Part shown: one piece after another, positions 23,301-34,422 of the stretch
Layout of the letters: the number at the start of each line of letters is the position of its first letter
How positions within the stretch are numbered: position 1 is the first letter of the stretch
Assembly (NCBI GenBank): GCA_009602725.1
Contig: WELB01000005.1
Span: forward strand, 263,877 to 327,876
Reading direction: 5' to 3'
DNA from: Spirogloea muscicola
Taxonomy: Eukaryota; Streptophyta; Zygnematophyceae; Spirogloeales; Spirogloeaceae
Length of the DNA stretch: 64,000 nt
The notes under the pieces: model-generated
Database searches by the model: none
Seen by the model: the letters and a program-made list of their open reading frames with translations, nothing else
What the model was told of the DNA's origin: nothing
Position numbers and translations under genes: made by a program

Positions 23301-24431
23301 TCTCATCTCGTGATATCTGCAGGAAAATCGAAATGATGGAAAGCTCGTTGGCGCGGAGAAGTTGTTATCAACGACAGACAACCCTGCATGCATGCTGACC
23401 ATGGCACGACATGCCATAGTAGTGAAGCTACCTGGTCAAGGCTTCTTTTGATAGAGGACTTTACTGCTATTGGCTGCTAAAGCAAAGCCCTACCTGAACA
23501 ATCAAATCAGAGATGTAGTTCTTGATCCCGTCCCTCTGCTCCACAGGAAGGGCGTTCCACCGGTACTTGATGACACCCTCTAAGACCTGCAAAGTGCCAA
23601 ACAAGGAAGAGCATGCTTAGAATCAGCTCAATGGCCAAGATTTTACCAATATCATGAGCCTCGGGATGTTGTCGTTCACTATGTCGGCAGCCTGGGTCTC
23701 GCTTCTTGTGACGACCATGTGCAAGTGGGCTGTGCTACTTGTCCAAGACAAGAAAAGCAGCTGAGTTCCAGGAAAATGACTTTAATGCATGTCCCCTTGC
23801 CTAGCCAAGCGCCTGCACAAAACCTTCGCTAAGAATACTACGGCGGTTGAGCAGACTGACCACTGCTGCACATGCTTAGCCTTCGTGACCTAGAGGACGC
23901 CGCACCACAGGAGCTCACCTGTAGGGCGAAAAATTTGGAGTTCTGGTTGCGGCTGGTCTGGAGGACCGACACGACGCGCGTCCAGGTCTCGGGATGCTCT
24001 TGGAGGGCTCTCAGGACGCGCTCCGCGGCGGCCCGCTGCAGGAACCGAGGAGCCCGCAGATGGCATTGAATATACACTATCTCAAGCGGTACCAAGCAGG
24101 TTGAGTGCCGGCCGCACGACGACCGCGAGACGGACGCACGCACAGTGCAGCGCCACAAGCTGCTAAGGTCTTTGAGCTTCGGGCCAGAAGCTCCAACTCG
24201 TCATATTCCGTGTCAAGGCCTACCATGAACGAGCAGGCTTGGCAGAGAGAGCCTCCAAGCCCCATTTGAGCTTACTAAGGAGCTTCTGGAATGGGAGCGA
24301 GTTGTTGGCAGCAGACGACATCATTAAGGCTTAACCTCGTCTTTGGATCCGGTGCCGTAGAAGGCGTCGATGGTGGAGTCGAGGAGGGCAACGTCGAGCG
24401 GCTGCGAGAAGTCGAGCAGCTGCTCTGCCAT
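14356..24431 (-). CDS. XPO1: Exportin-1 (CRM1), nuclear export receptor
   Basis: About thirty short exons read colinearly with CRM1. The start at 24431 gives [18 protein letters not shown]. Downstream blocks include [18 protein letters not shown] (23.0 kb), [20 protein letters not shown] (20.1 kb), [19 protein letters not shown] (19.5 kb), [13 protein letters not shown] (18.3 kb), [19 protein letters not shown] (16.7 kb), [19 protein letters not shown] (15.7 kb), [20 protein letters not shown] (15.2 kb) and [13 protein letters not shown] (14.7 kb), then the stop after [12 protein letters not shown]1 binds leucine-rich export signals together with Ran-GTP and carries cargo through nuclear pores. 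The cysteine equivalent to human Cys528, the leptomycin B target, is present in MACDTF. Two alternative versions of one 98-nt exon exist (18925-19022 and 19136-19233, listed separately). The locus is divergent from the receptor kinase at 25136, with a retroelement module between them. Confidence 0.95.
18925..19022 (-). other. XPO1: XPO1 alternative exon, copy B
   Basis: This 98-nt segment is flanked by a CAG acceptor and a GT donor (GTAGGC). It encodes a peptide starting [13 protein letters not shown], with [13 protein letters not shown] at its end. Copy A (19136-19233) encodes [13 protein letters not shown] and [13 protein letters not shown]. Length, splice phases (0 in, 2 out) and both borders are identical, and 20 of 33 residues match. 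By motif order it corresponds to roughly human residues 456-488, between the HEAT9 loop and the cargo groove. Inclusion of both copies would add 98 nt and shift the frame, so the two should be mutually exclusive. Copy A is closer to the canonical sequence. Confidence 0.8.
19136..19233 (-). other. XPO1: XPO1 alternative exon, copy A (canonical-like)
   Basis: This is the first of the two alternative exons in transcription order. It is 98 nt with a CAG acceptor and a GTACGA donor, and encodes [13 protein letters not shown] through [13 protein letters not shown], very close to CRM1 of animals and plants. The next constant exon (about 18612-18712) starts with G and completes the Met codon from either copy, then continues [18 protein letters not shown]. 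An intron of 113 nt separates A from B. Confidence 0.85.
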
Positions 24432-24511
24432 CCCGCCGCCCCGCGGGCTGCGGCCACCGCACGAGCCGCCGCCGCGGTCCTAGCCGCCGCCGTTGCCGCC
24501 GCCGCCGCTNC

Positions 24512-24640
24512 TCAGAGAAGTGTCACTCCCAGTGGGGGCAAGGGCTGTGAAAAGCCAGACCGAAAGGAATTGACGAAGGTTCGAAGGGGCCAAATGACGG
24601 AAGTGCCTTATAAGCGCTAAGCGGCTACGAAGGGATCTCT
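24512..24640 (-). mobile_element. Retroelement 3' UTR module in the XPO1/receptor-kinase upstream region
   Basis: The phrases GTCACTCCCAGTGGGGGCAA, GGCTGTGAAAAGCCAGACCG and GAATTGACGAAGG match the 3' UTR module seen at 4.9 and 39.5 kb. The module begins about 80 nt 5' of the exportin-1 start codon and lies in the 704-nt divergent interval. No coding tail is present. Confidence 0.6.
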
Positions 24641-25008
24641 TGGCTGGGCTGACATCAATTTACCTGTAATAAGCTAACCTAAGTGATTAAAGCACTATTA
24701 GCGCTAAAGACGCCGGGGCAGTACATGTCACCGCAGGAGTCGGCAACTCCGACCATCTCGATTCTCATCCGCGTCGCGCGATGACAGCTATTCCGTTTTT
24801 TGATATCACAATACACGACTTCCATATAAGATTCATACCTGGCGGTTAAAGTCCAAGATTCGACCGCTCGAAGACCGGCGGGAGCGGGGATACCTGGCCG
24901 GGGATAGCAGCCCCGCCCGCAGCCATTTCATTGGCCGCACAGATCGACCAGCCTTGGCCAGCGCCGCCTCTGTCGCCGCCGCCGCCGCCGCCGCCATAGC
25001 TGCCGCCG

Positions 25009-25039
<31 letters not shown>

Positions 25040-25135
25040 CGGTCCCTGCACGGGCAAGCAGGGTAGCAGGCGCTCCGGTCAGCCGCTGCATCAGCCGCCG
25101 GCCGCGAGTCATCGGCGCGGCGATCCCAGCGAGCC
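24641..25135. promoter_or_regulatory. Divergent intergenic region between XPO1 and the receptor kinase
   Basis: Exportin-1 is transcribed leftward from 24431 and the receptor kinase rightward from 25136, so this interval should hold both promoters. It contains a GCC-rich trinucleotide stretch at about 24970-25030, probably 5' UTR of the kinase gene. The open frames read through it are low-complexity Ala/Gly/Arg strings. No TATA box was confidently identified. Confidence 0.4.
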
Positions 25136-28100
25136 ATGGCGTCGTGGAAGCTCCGGCGCCGCAGCCTCGCTGTGTTCCTCGTGCTCATAGCCAGCGCTGT
25201 GGAGGTCGCTGCTGAGGCCAGCCGCAAGGAGGGTGAGTCGACAGAATGGTGTCCTGTCAAGAATACCCCAAGCCTCTCCTTGTGTTCCCAAGATGCCTTT
25301 GTTGAGTAGCACCCTGCTTTATGAGGAAAAGGAAGACCTGCCGTTGGTGGGCCCGGTGATCTCTGTGCCTCGCCTACAAGCTCATGTGACCACTTTACGA
25401 GCCTACATTCCTGGCACGGTGCAGTGTCTAAGTTGTGGGCCAGGTTCACGACAGAACGTACAGTAGCTTCCTATTCACATAGGCACTTACGATGCTGTGA
25501 TAGCACGTCTCACCCTTCCTCTTTTCGTCGAGCAGTGGAAGCTCTGAAGCAGATATATGCTTCCTTTGGGAAACCCATCGCCTTGTTGGATTGGACTGGA
25601 CAAAGCCCCTGCCGTGATAGCTGGTCAGGGGTTGTGTGCGACAACAGCCACCCTCAATATGTCGTTGGCTTGTGAGTGACATGATCATCTGACATGCATA
25701 TACCCTGCAATTAGGCATTCTCGAAGACCACTGCTACTTGTCTGCAGTAGCAAACTAGGCCATTCTTTTCCTGGTTAATGGGTGCTGCGCGCCAGTTAGC
25801 AGGGAGCTAGACCTTGCTGCAATGACATTCAGTGGGAGCTGAGGGTCTTAAGGAAGTCTCTGCAAGTTCCTCTGCATCCTGGTGGTCCTTTGTACGTCAA
25901 GCCATCTTCTAAGGATTACTTTGCATTGCTTCTATCTTCTTGCTAATCTTCATACCATGTGCTTGTAGATTGCTGGGCAGCATGCGCCTGTATGGAGACA
26001 TTCCAGCAGCCATCTTCAAGCTGAAGCAATTGCGGACTTTGTGAGCAATACGCCACTTCAATAGGACTGTATAGTGCAGACGGGGCACATGGCTAGTCTG
26101 TAAATAGGATAAGTTGTTGCCAATGCCAGAAGGCGGCTCAGGATCAATTGAGGTGATAGTAATTATGCTGCATGGTCTCAAGAGACTTAGGAGGTGCTTT
26201 TGCATGCACACATGAAAGTGCTTCTTACTGTCAAAGCTTTATGGTTGCGATTACAAAGGGGTTAGTCTCAATGTGTCCACCACTCACAGTCCTTCCCTTG
26301 TCACATCATGTGGCATGTTGTGGCTCCAGGCTTGAGATGCTCCAGCAATGAGAGAAGCGCACAGCTTGTGCGCCAGGAATATGTATGTCGCAATGCATGT
26401 CCATGTCACTACAACTACATCAAGGCACCTTCTCATTGTCGCCAAGCAACCTGCTGTGTACTGCAGCGTTCAGCAGAAGGTGGTCAGAGACATCACTGCA
26501 GGCTCACTGAATATGAGGAGCTGATACTTGCATCTATTGGATTGCACAGGGACCTCAGCACAAATGGCATCTCTGGAGGCATCCCGGAGTGGCTTGGGCA
26601 CCTAAGTAATCTACAAACTCTGTAAGTTCCACAGACGTGGCTACTGTGGCTTATGCTTGCAGTGGCTTATACTGGCAGTCGAATAAATAAAAGCTTCAGC
26701 CTCCAGTTGCATTATACAGTCACGATGACGTTGGTGATAGCATCTACAGCCTCTGCTTGAGTTGGACAGTCCTGTCTGACCTCGCTCATTAGCAGGGTTA
26801 AGGTCATTTTCTATTACAAAATGTATGATGCTAAGGCAATATGGCCGAATCATGACTATTTTCGTCTTCTCGCTGGCAGTGAGCTGGAGCACAATCACCT
26901 CACAGGAGCAATTCCTAAATCTCTTGCACATCTGACAAAGCTCACGTGAGTGCTCACAGAGCTCAACCTAGGACTGACCCCTCCTTGTAAGTATGTGCTA
27001 GTAGCTGCAGATTTTGCAATATCTTACTAAGTCCTCCATGCTGCAACAGGTACGACACCGGTAGTCTGTGTGAGGCAACCACCCCAGGTTGCGTTGCAAA
27101 TGCATCACCCAGCACCTATCCAACTCCACAAGCCTCCAAGCCACCAGCACCGCACCCAAGCACACCAGATAAACCCAAACCCCCGGCTCGTCGCAGCCCC
27201 TCTCCAGTGACACTCGTCACAACTTCCCATCCACCAAAGTTTGTGTCACCACCAGTAGCAGCAGTGCACAGTGCTCCACCTCCTAGATCATGTGTCATGG
27301 AGGATCCTTGGCCATGCATCTGCTCGGGCGGTTACCAAGGCCTTGAGACCTGCAAATCTACAGTCTCCAGCACTTTGTGCAGTTGCAATACATGTAAGTC
27401 TTGTGTCCACATCCACTTTATAGCCCAGAGGAATGTCCTTGCGATCTATTGCAACTGATGTTGTCTAGATTCAAGCACTTCATATTATTATTTCTACTTC
27501 ACTCAAGCTTACTTGACACATCAAGCAGTGTGTTTTCTTGTTAAGGTTTTGTTCAAGCAAGTAGTGCCATAATCTGATAGCAACAATCAACAAGCAATAG
27601 GGGCTTGTTGCATTGTAATTGCCTCTGACCTTCATGCAATTGCAAATCTGTGCCAGCATGCCCAGCCTGTCCGGCAGCTCAATTGCTGTTACAGCAACAA
27701 GAGTCCAGCTGTCAATGCTCGGCACCTATGATGGTCAAGGTCCGGCTGTTGGCAGCAAATTTCAGTACCTTTGCACCCTCAGACCAGCGAAGCTTCCTCT
27801 CACAATTTTCACAACTGCTGCATGCCAGCCAAACACAGGTATTCTCCGATACCCGAACAATGTCGTGAATGGGTAACTATATAGCACTGTCATATGAATT
27901 GCACCTTAATGCAATCCTGTAATGACACTAAACGTGTTGTAGTCTGCCAGACAACTTCATATGTCAATATATTATGCTGATGCTGGCATGCAGTGTTTGC
28001 CCGCACGTCCAGGGGCGTCTGACTTTAGTACTCAACTCGGCTTGCTGGCTGCAGATGACGGTGTTGTCAAGGCAAGCTGGCAGCGTGATCCTTGATCTGG

Positions 28101-30512
28101 CGCTTTTGCCAGTAGCAGGACCATCCCTTTCCTCAGAGGACGTCTCCGCGCTGCGCAAGCAGCTACTGGCGCTAAATGGCACACTGGTGCATCCACAATT
28201 GGGTCCATATATTATCTTGAGTGTCACCGACCCTTGGCAAACTGGTGAGTGAGTAGCTGTCCATGCAGGCTTTGCACGTCTCCTCAATTGACGACAAAGT
28301 TATGACAGAAGGATCCAAGAATAAGTTATCCTGCACATTGTGCACATCTAGGACTGAACTTGTTAGAAACAATCTGGGCCAAAGCTCTTTAGCATGTGCA
28401 CATCGCTGTATTGATGCCTTTCAGAATGTGTTGGAGGTACTGTCGCAAGACTTTTTGCTTGCTTGTACCTTGCTGCTGGCTGCTTCTTGGTTATGCTTTT
28501 AATGCAGCCCTTGCAATTGTAACAGGAGTCACATCCAAACGGCGCTCTGTCCCACTCATTTACATTATCCCAATAGTAATAACTGCCGCAGCTCTCATTG
28601 CTCTGGCAATTGCACTTATAGTGTACAGAGAGATGCGTATAGGTGGCATCAAGAAGTCCACAACCATCATGGGACCTTATGACGACAGTCATCCTTTTCA
28701 GCAGTTGCCCAGCCGACCGAATTCTTTTGATGGCAACGAGGCACCTGCTCCACGTAAAGACGATAACCGCAAAAGTGGTATGAAGACTCTACAACTTACC
28801 CAAATTCTGACTGCTTGCTATGTTCCTCTGTACTCTGAAGCAAGCCATGTTTTATGGATCCACCTGCTGACCATTTCGTGTCTACTTCTTTGTGCTACTT
28901 TGATCCAGATCCACCTCTGCCAGTCGAGACTGAGCCAGAAGAGACAGTTCTCAGAGTCAAGGTGTTGCAAATACCGTATGAGGAGCTGTACATGAGCAGC
29001 GGTGGCTTCAACGAAGGGCATCGGATCAGCTCCGGAGAGGGCAGTGCTGTATACAGGGGCACTCTTGCAAACGGGCAAGACGTTGCCATCAAGCATTTGC
29101 GCGGGAGAAGCGGTCAGGGCCTCACCAGCAAGTTCCGTGCTGAGGTATGCGAGCATGCGATAACCTCATTTGCAGCTTTTGCAGGACTGCAAGTGAAAAT
29201 GGTAATACCTTCCTACATTCTCTTGGTAGGCTAAGACATTGTATATTAGCAATTGATAAACCCTCGTCATTTCCTCGAGCAGGTGGAAGTCCTGTCAAAG
29301 GCACAGCACCTCAATCTTGTGAACTTCATAGGTTACTGTACTGAAAGGAATGAGCAGCTCATTGTGACACAATTTGCACCAAACGGGACGCTCAGAGAGC
29401 ACCTCGACTTCAGTGCGGGCAAGAAGGGCCTGAGTTGGGAAGCAAGGATATGTGTGGCTCTTGGTGCTGCCAGAGGCATGGAGTACCTCCATGATTCGGC
29501 ACCTGTACCTATTATGCACGGCGACTTGAAGTCTAGGAACATCCTGCTGGATGAGAAATGGCGAGCAAAAGTGAGGTTTCCTCCCTCAAACTTTTACTTG
29601 CTTGCTAGCTGAGGGATATGGACGAACATGCTGCCAAGACATTGCTCATTGATCATCATGACTGGTGAGGTCTTAGTCATATACGATCTGCGTCCTCCAG
29701 GTTTCCAGCTTTGGTGTAGCCAGACCGGCAACATCCGCGACAGGGGCGCATTCATCATCCTTTGCTGGGGTTCTAGGCAGCTCTGGCTATCAGGCCCCCG
29801 AGCAGGCAAATATGGGCTTGACTACAATCAAGAGCGATGTGTTCAGGTACTGTTGCATTCACATTACATGCACTTAAAGCATGTCTGGGTCTGAGCATCT
29901 GAAAGCATCTCAAGAGGCCCCGAGTGGGAGACCCACAGTGATTGGCCTTGTCAGTGGTTCATAGATGCCCATCGTTGCTGCATCTTGTCACTGTCCAATA
30001 GCCGTGTGTCAAGGGGAAGAGAATGACGTCCAAATGAGTGTTGAGCCCAAGGAATTCCACTCCTTGTGCAGCTTTGGGGTGGTCCTTTTGGAGCTGCTGA
30101 CAGGCCGGAAACCCATCGACCACGCTCGGCCAGAGGGCCAGGAGAGCCTCGTTCTTTGGGTGAGTCTTGTGTCTGACATTGAGGTGTGCAATTCTCGAGC
30201 CTGCAGAGCTGGTCTGCATATGACTGCAGTCTGACAGAACCTCATGACGTGCTGACATACTGCTGATTGCCATTTGTTCTGAATACTGCACAGGCTGTTC
30301 CACTGCTGCAAAAGGCAGCCAGCGTGGCGGACAAGCTCGTCGACCCGGCCTTGAGGGGCCGCTACCCTGTACACGGCATGGAGCAGCTCGCCCGGCTCGC
30401 CTGGGCATGCCTGCAGGCGCAGCCGGCAAGCCGGCCGGACATGCCGGCGGTTGTGGACGTGCTGGTCCAGCTGATGCCAGAGCACCGCAAGCTGCAGGAG
30501 CAGTCAACGTGA
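25136..30512 (+). CDS. LRR receptor-like kinase, LRR-VIII/HPCA1-like, probable pseudokinase
   Basis: About fourteen exons. Exon 1 (25136-25232) encodes a signal peptide ([20 protein letters not shown]). Exon 2 (25536-25671) is an LRR N-cap with [19 protein letters not shown] exons follow at 25969-26040 and 26550-26621 (each 72 nt) and 26880-26945. Then come a Cys/Pro-rich stalk (27050-27393), an ectodomain with [20 protein letters not shown] (27.7 kb) that resembles the membrane-proximal region of plant LRR-VIII-1 receptors, and a transmembrane helix ([20 protein letters not shown], 28.6 kb). The kinase domain has [22 protein letters not shown], a catalytic loop HGDLKSRN and APE, but SSFG in place of DFG, and its glycine loop is [10 protein letters not shown]. 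Loss of the DFG aspartate predicts weak or no catalysis. Exons of the C-lobe: 29283-29570, 29701-29846, 30072-30159, 30294-30512. A GTGAGC at the terminal ACG/TGA could instead be a donor, so a short extra C-terminal exon is possible. Ligand unknown. Confidence 0.88.
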
Positions 30513-31600
30513 GCAGAGCTGCCGTCTTGCAGCTACTGTGATTGACAGTTACCAAACAGCGCCCTTGACCTCCCATAAGCTCCTATGACCTATCCCTTAT
30601 ACATCCCACCATTACGAGGTTTATGTACTCTTCTCGTGGTAGTAGCGTGCAGGAGCCGCGGTCTTATAGGTCGACATCCCATGAACTTTCTGGGGTTTGG
30701 GCACCTTAGATCGATGCACTTGGGTTTCGCCTGGCAGCAGCTTTGCTGGGCAGCAGCCATGGGAAGATTTCCAGGACTTATCATTCATAAGAGAGTTGTA
30801 CGTTTGGCCCACTAACGAGATTGATGTAGTGACCAGCACAACTGATGTCGGCAGTCCGAAACTATTTTGTATGACCGTCATGCACATTGCTCAATAAGAC
30901 ATTGTGCAGTTTCTTCATGAATCTGCAGTGAGTATCGCAGCAACGACGCTCTGCTGCAAAGCCCTCCAGAGCAAAAACTGCTGGCAGTATTGGCGCTCTT
31001 CTCCTTCATATCCTTCTCGTCGAAGTGCTGACCTTTCCGCAGCTCAAGAGCAGGCGGCTAAGCAGTCACTTTGAGACACATGCGGCATGCAACACCATCG
31101 CCACCTCCCTGTGGCTCCGCTTACATGTTCATGAACGCCCTCTGTATGCACCTGGCTGGCTCTAACGGCCTCTTTATTGCCATCAGCTTTATCTCTGCAG
31201 CCAGAATGAAACCTGCTCATTTGTCTCTAGCCGCTTTCGGCACCTGGGGGTTGTGTCCAACCACCCGGCCACACAGCGGCGGGGCTGACTAACTCAACTG
31301 ACTGAGCGCCAGAATGTGCCCTGCTTGGCACAGGCTTACCTGCAGTTGGCGCTTGTTATGTGCGAGAAAATTCGTCAAGCAATCCAATCATTGGTAGTTG
31401 ACTGAAAAGCAAACGGGCATTGCCGCCGCTGCCAGACCGCTGAAAGGCCACCCGGCTATGCTATCTGTGCTTGGCTGTCGACGCCGCGCTTGCTCGCAGC
31501 CCATGGCGGCGCGCCGTCACCTGTCCCCGCGATACTCGCCGATTCCCAGGAGGTCCTTTGCCCAAGCGACCCAAAACCCCACAGCAACTCGACATGCTCA
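30513..31600. other. 3' flank of the receptor kinase, no recognised gene
   Basis: If the kinase is spliced beyond 30507, an exon near 30930-31040 could add a short tail. Otherwise this is 3' UTR and spacer. Open frames here show no recognisable motif. Confidence 0.3.
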
Positions 31601-32300
31601 GCAACGGGGAGTGCGGCAGCAACTACTCACACAGACGGCAGCGCATCACTGTGGCAGAGAAGCCGCTGAGCCGGCTGGGAACCTGGCAAGCGCGCGTCTT
31701 GGCGCGGGTCTCCGCCGTGCACGGCACGTCGTTGTTGGGCTTGGCGAACCGCTTCTCGGCGCGGTCGCACGAGCCCCACGCCTCGGCGAAGCGGCCGGAC
31801 CTGCCGCCGCGCCCTCTGCCCATCAGGCTCACAGACGGGCAGCAGCGGCGGCGGCGGCGGCGGCGGTGGGCTGCGCAGGGCTCGTACGGCATGCTGGCGC
31901 GCGCGACACACTCGCAGCGGACGACGTCCGGCAACCCGGGCTCGCGCTCGATCCGCAGGTCCCGCAGCTCGAACGACACGCCAAAGAAGAAGGCGATCTT
32001 GCGCCAGCCTGCACCATGGCCACCACCGTGGCCACCGGCGGCCACCGGCAGCTGTCATCGTCGGCTGCAAAGGTCGGCTCTATGGTGGTGCCCCATTGGC
32101 GTCGGTGGCAGTGGCACCGGTGGCGGCAAAGGGGCCAGGGTCACACCGCTCTTCTTGATGAAGGGCTTGCCCTGCAGGTGCACGTAGTCGGTCGGCTCCA
32201 GGATCTGCACCAGCCACCGATGCAGCCACGACCGTTGCCAGTGATGCAGACAGTGTGAGTGCGCTTGCGCGGGTAGCCGATGTGACGTGCCAATGGCAGG
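31600..32300 (-). CDS. Unrecognised protein with Cys-containing exons (partial)
   Basis: Two adjoining minus-strand stretches have GC-rich third positions and sensible protein. The first (about 32250-32090) reads WLVQILEPTDYVHLQGKPF and KKSGVTLAP. The second (about 32010-31625, different frame) reads KIAFFFGVSFELRDLRIERE, then VRCECVARASMPYEPC, GSCDRAEKRFAKPNNDVPC and a final CRLCE. They look like two exons separated by a short intron or joined by a frame change. The upstream end is lost in the 645-nt gap at 32363; a GCC-rich piece starting MFRKATPHFAAAPAAA at 33091 (minus) may be its first exon. Family not recognised, so no function is assigned. Confidence 0.45.
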
Positions 32301-32362
32301 TGCGCACAAGCGGGTAGGTGCTGCATAGAAGGGAGATAAGGGAGATTGGGGGCGGGGGGGGN

Positions 32363-33007
32363 NNNNNNNNNNNNNNNNNNNNNNNNNNNNNNNNNNNNNN
32401 NNNNNNNNNNNNNNNNNNNNNNNNNNNNNNNNNNNNNNNNNNNNNNNNNNNNNNNNNNNNNNNNNNNNNNNNNNNNNNNNNNNNNNNNNNNNNNNNNNNN
32501 NNNNNNNNNNNNNNNNNNNNNNNNNNNNNNNNNNNNNNNNNNNNNNNNNNNNNNNNNNNNNNNNNNNNNNNNNNNNNNNNNNNNNNNNNNNNNNNNNNNN
32601 NNNNNNNNNNNNNNNNNNNNNNNNNNNNNNNNNNNNNNNNNNNNNNNNNNNNNNNNNNNNNNNNNNNNNNNNNNNNNNNNNNNNNNNNNNNNNNNNNNNN
32701 NNNNNNNNNNNNNNNNNNNNNNNNNNNNNNNNNNNNNNNNNNNNNNNNNNNNNNNNNNNNNNNNNNNNNNNNNNNNNNNNNNNNNNNNNNNNNNNNNNNN
32801 NNNNNNNNNNNNNNNNNNNNNNNNNNNNNNNNNNNNNNNNNNNNNNNNNNNNNNNNNNNNNNNNNNNNNNNNNNNNNNNNNNNNNNNNNNNNNNNNNNNN
32901 NNNNNNNNNNNNNNNNNNNNNNNNNNNNNNNNNNNNNNNNNNNNNNNNNNNNNNNNNNNNNNNNNNNNNNNNNNNNNNNNNNNNNNNNNNNNNNNNNNNN
33001 NNNNNNN
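32363..33007. other. Assembly gap (N run)
   Basis: A run of N bases between a G-rich tract (32350-32362) and a GCC-repeat region. All open frames crossing it are artefacts. Confidence 0.98.
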
Positions 33008-33298
33008 CCACCCCATGGCCGCCGCGGCCGCCGCCTCCGCCGCCGCTGCCGCCGGGGCCGCCGCGAAGTGCGGCGTGGCCTTTCGAAACACCCCGCGCCG
33101 GCTAGCGTGCGGCAGGGCGACTGGCGGGCCGGTCGCAGCGCTAATCGAGGCCGTCCGTTATTTCCCTGCGATTCCCTGCCTCAGCTGCAGCGTTGACACA
33201 TGGCAATCGAGCGAAGTTTTTGAATCCTGCTTCACCGCTCGACACGTGGCAATATGGTTATGACTGCAGACTGCGCCGAAATGTGGTATTTCTTTGTT

Positions 33299-33382
33299 GC
33301 TAGCTTGCCCGAGTGGTCCAAGGGGGGAGACTTAAGATCTCCTGTGCGTTAGCACGCGCGGGTTCGAACCCCGTAGCTAGCA
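33299..33382 (+). tRNA. tRNA-Leu (anticodon TAA)
   Basis: The 84-nt sequence folds as a class II tRNA. The 7-bp acceptor stem GCTAGCT/AGCTAGC is perfect, followed by discriminator A. The anticodon arm GGAGA-CTTAAGA-TCTCC puts TAA at positions 34-36, which reads UUA. A long variable arm (GTGCGTTAGCACG) is present, and the T arm contains GGTTCGAACCCC, which also serves as the B box. No intron and no encoded CCA, as expected for a nuclear gene. Confidence 0.95.
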
Positions 33383-33655
33383 CGGAAGACAAGCCGTGGC
33401 ACCTCCTGCGCTTTTCGAGCCCCATCACATGCACCCCGCCTGCGGTCGTGCCGACTGCTGCGGGGCCGCCAGACACAAACCCACGTTGCTCCCTGCCATG
33501 CAAAACCACGTCGGTGGCCCCTACTCAATGGTGGCGTGGTAGTACACCTGGACATCAGAGGTGCACTCACAGCTGGAATCGTGTGAAGTAGAGTGCGATA
33601 TTGTCACAACAGTGAAATGGTTTCAAACTATGTGTGAGATGAGCGACTAGTCTAC

Positions 33656-33996
33656 TTGCGACTCCGCTCAGGAGAGTTGCTCATCCGATTCCTACGACCA
33701 TTTGGCCGCTTCGAACCTTTGTTAGGCCTTTTTAGGCTGGTTTTTTACAGCCCTTGCCCCCATTGGGAGTGCCACTTCTTCTTTGATTCCTACGAACGCA
33801 AACACCCCACGCATTGTGCCTCCAAGGCGGGGTATGCAGTAGCCTGCGCCGCTCGAGCCAAGGAATTAAAATACTCTGACCACCCGCGGGACGACGAGTT
33901 CTTCCCGCTGGCTATCGACATGCATGGGGCGTTGGGCGCTCGGTGGCTCGAGCTGCTCAACCGACTCTCACAACACGCCATCGCCTGCCGCTTCCA
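33656..33996 (+). mobile_element. Retroelement tail, left half, interrupted by a copia LTR
   Basis: After a CAGCCC-type module at 33690-33790, the plus strand reads AGYAVACAARAKELKYSDHP, then DDEFFPLAIDMHGALGARWL and ends abruptly at RLSQHAIACRFHV where the copia LTR begins (33997). The missing right part reappears at about 39610-39670 as ASALHLRAGRALAAASG, beyond the copia element, although about 30 residues between the two halves are absent. The older element was therefore broken by the copia insertion or by a later deletion. Confidence 0.6.
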
Positions 33997-34416
33997 TGTT
34001 GGAATTCCTGGGCTGACTGCTCCTGTATCCGCTCCTGTACCTGTTCCTGTCTGTTGTAGTCCGTGTTCCTAGATTGTTCCTTCCGCCAGTTGCAGTCCTC
34101 CATCGGACGTTTGCCCTTGTCTACGGGCCCAGCAGACCGCCCTTGACGCGGCGGCACAGATGCAGATGCGCTCATGGCGCCAGACAGATTCAGATCTCAG
34201 ACAGTCAGTCAGCCTGACAGCACAGGCTCCGCCCTCACCCAAGGTGGGTGGCAGCCATAGGGCGCACGGGCGCACCGCGTGGCCTCAGATGTGGGGAGTA
34301 AACCCGATGGGTGGCCGAGGCCTCCCTTATCCAGGGGAGACTCTCACGGCCCAATGAGACCGTCGGTAAGGTCACCCATCCCGACCCGCCGATTCACCAT
34401 ATTACAATATTCAACA
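33997..34416 (-). repeat. 3' LTR of the copia element
   Basis: The minus-strand sequence starts TGTTGAATATTG and ends in TTCCAACA, so the borders are TG..CA with short inverted ends. It is about 420 nt. Just outside it on the coding side lies the purine-rich AGTGGGAG, a polypurine tract. The second LTR copy in direct orientation starts at 39121. The LTR carries an open frame (MEDCNWRKEQSRNTDYNRQE) that matches the start of gag in the other LTR. Confidence 0.85.
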
Positions 34417-34422
34417 CTCCCA

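Noticed and set aside
24833-25190. Poly-Ala, poly-Gly and Arg-rich frames upstream of the receptor kinase
   Set aside because: Trinucleotide GCC repeat read in several frames; probably 5' UTR.
32055-33263. Several frames of about 300 codons spanning 32363-33007
   Set aside because: Almost entirely N bases; no real sequence supports them.
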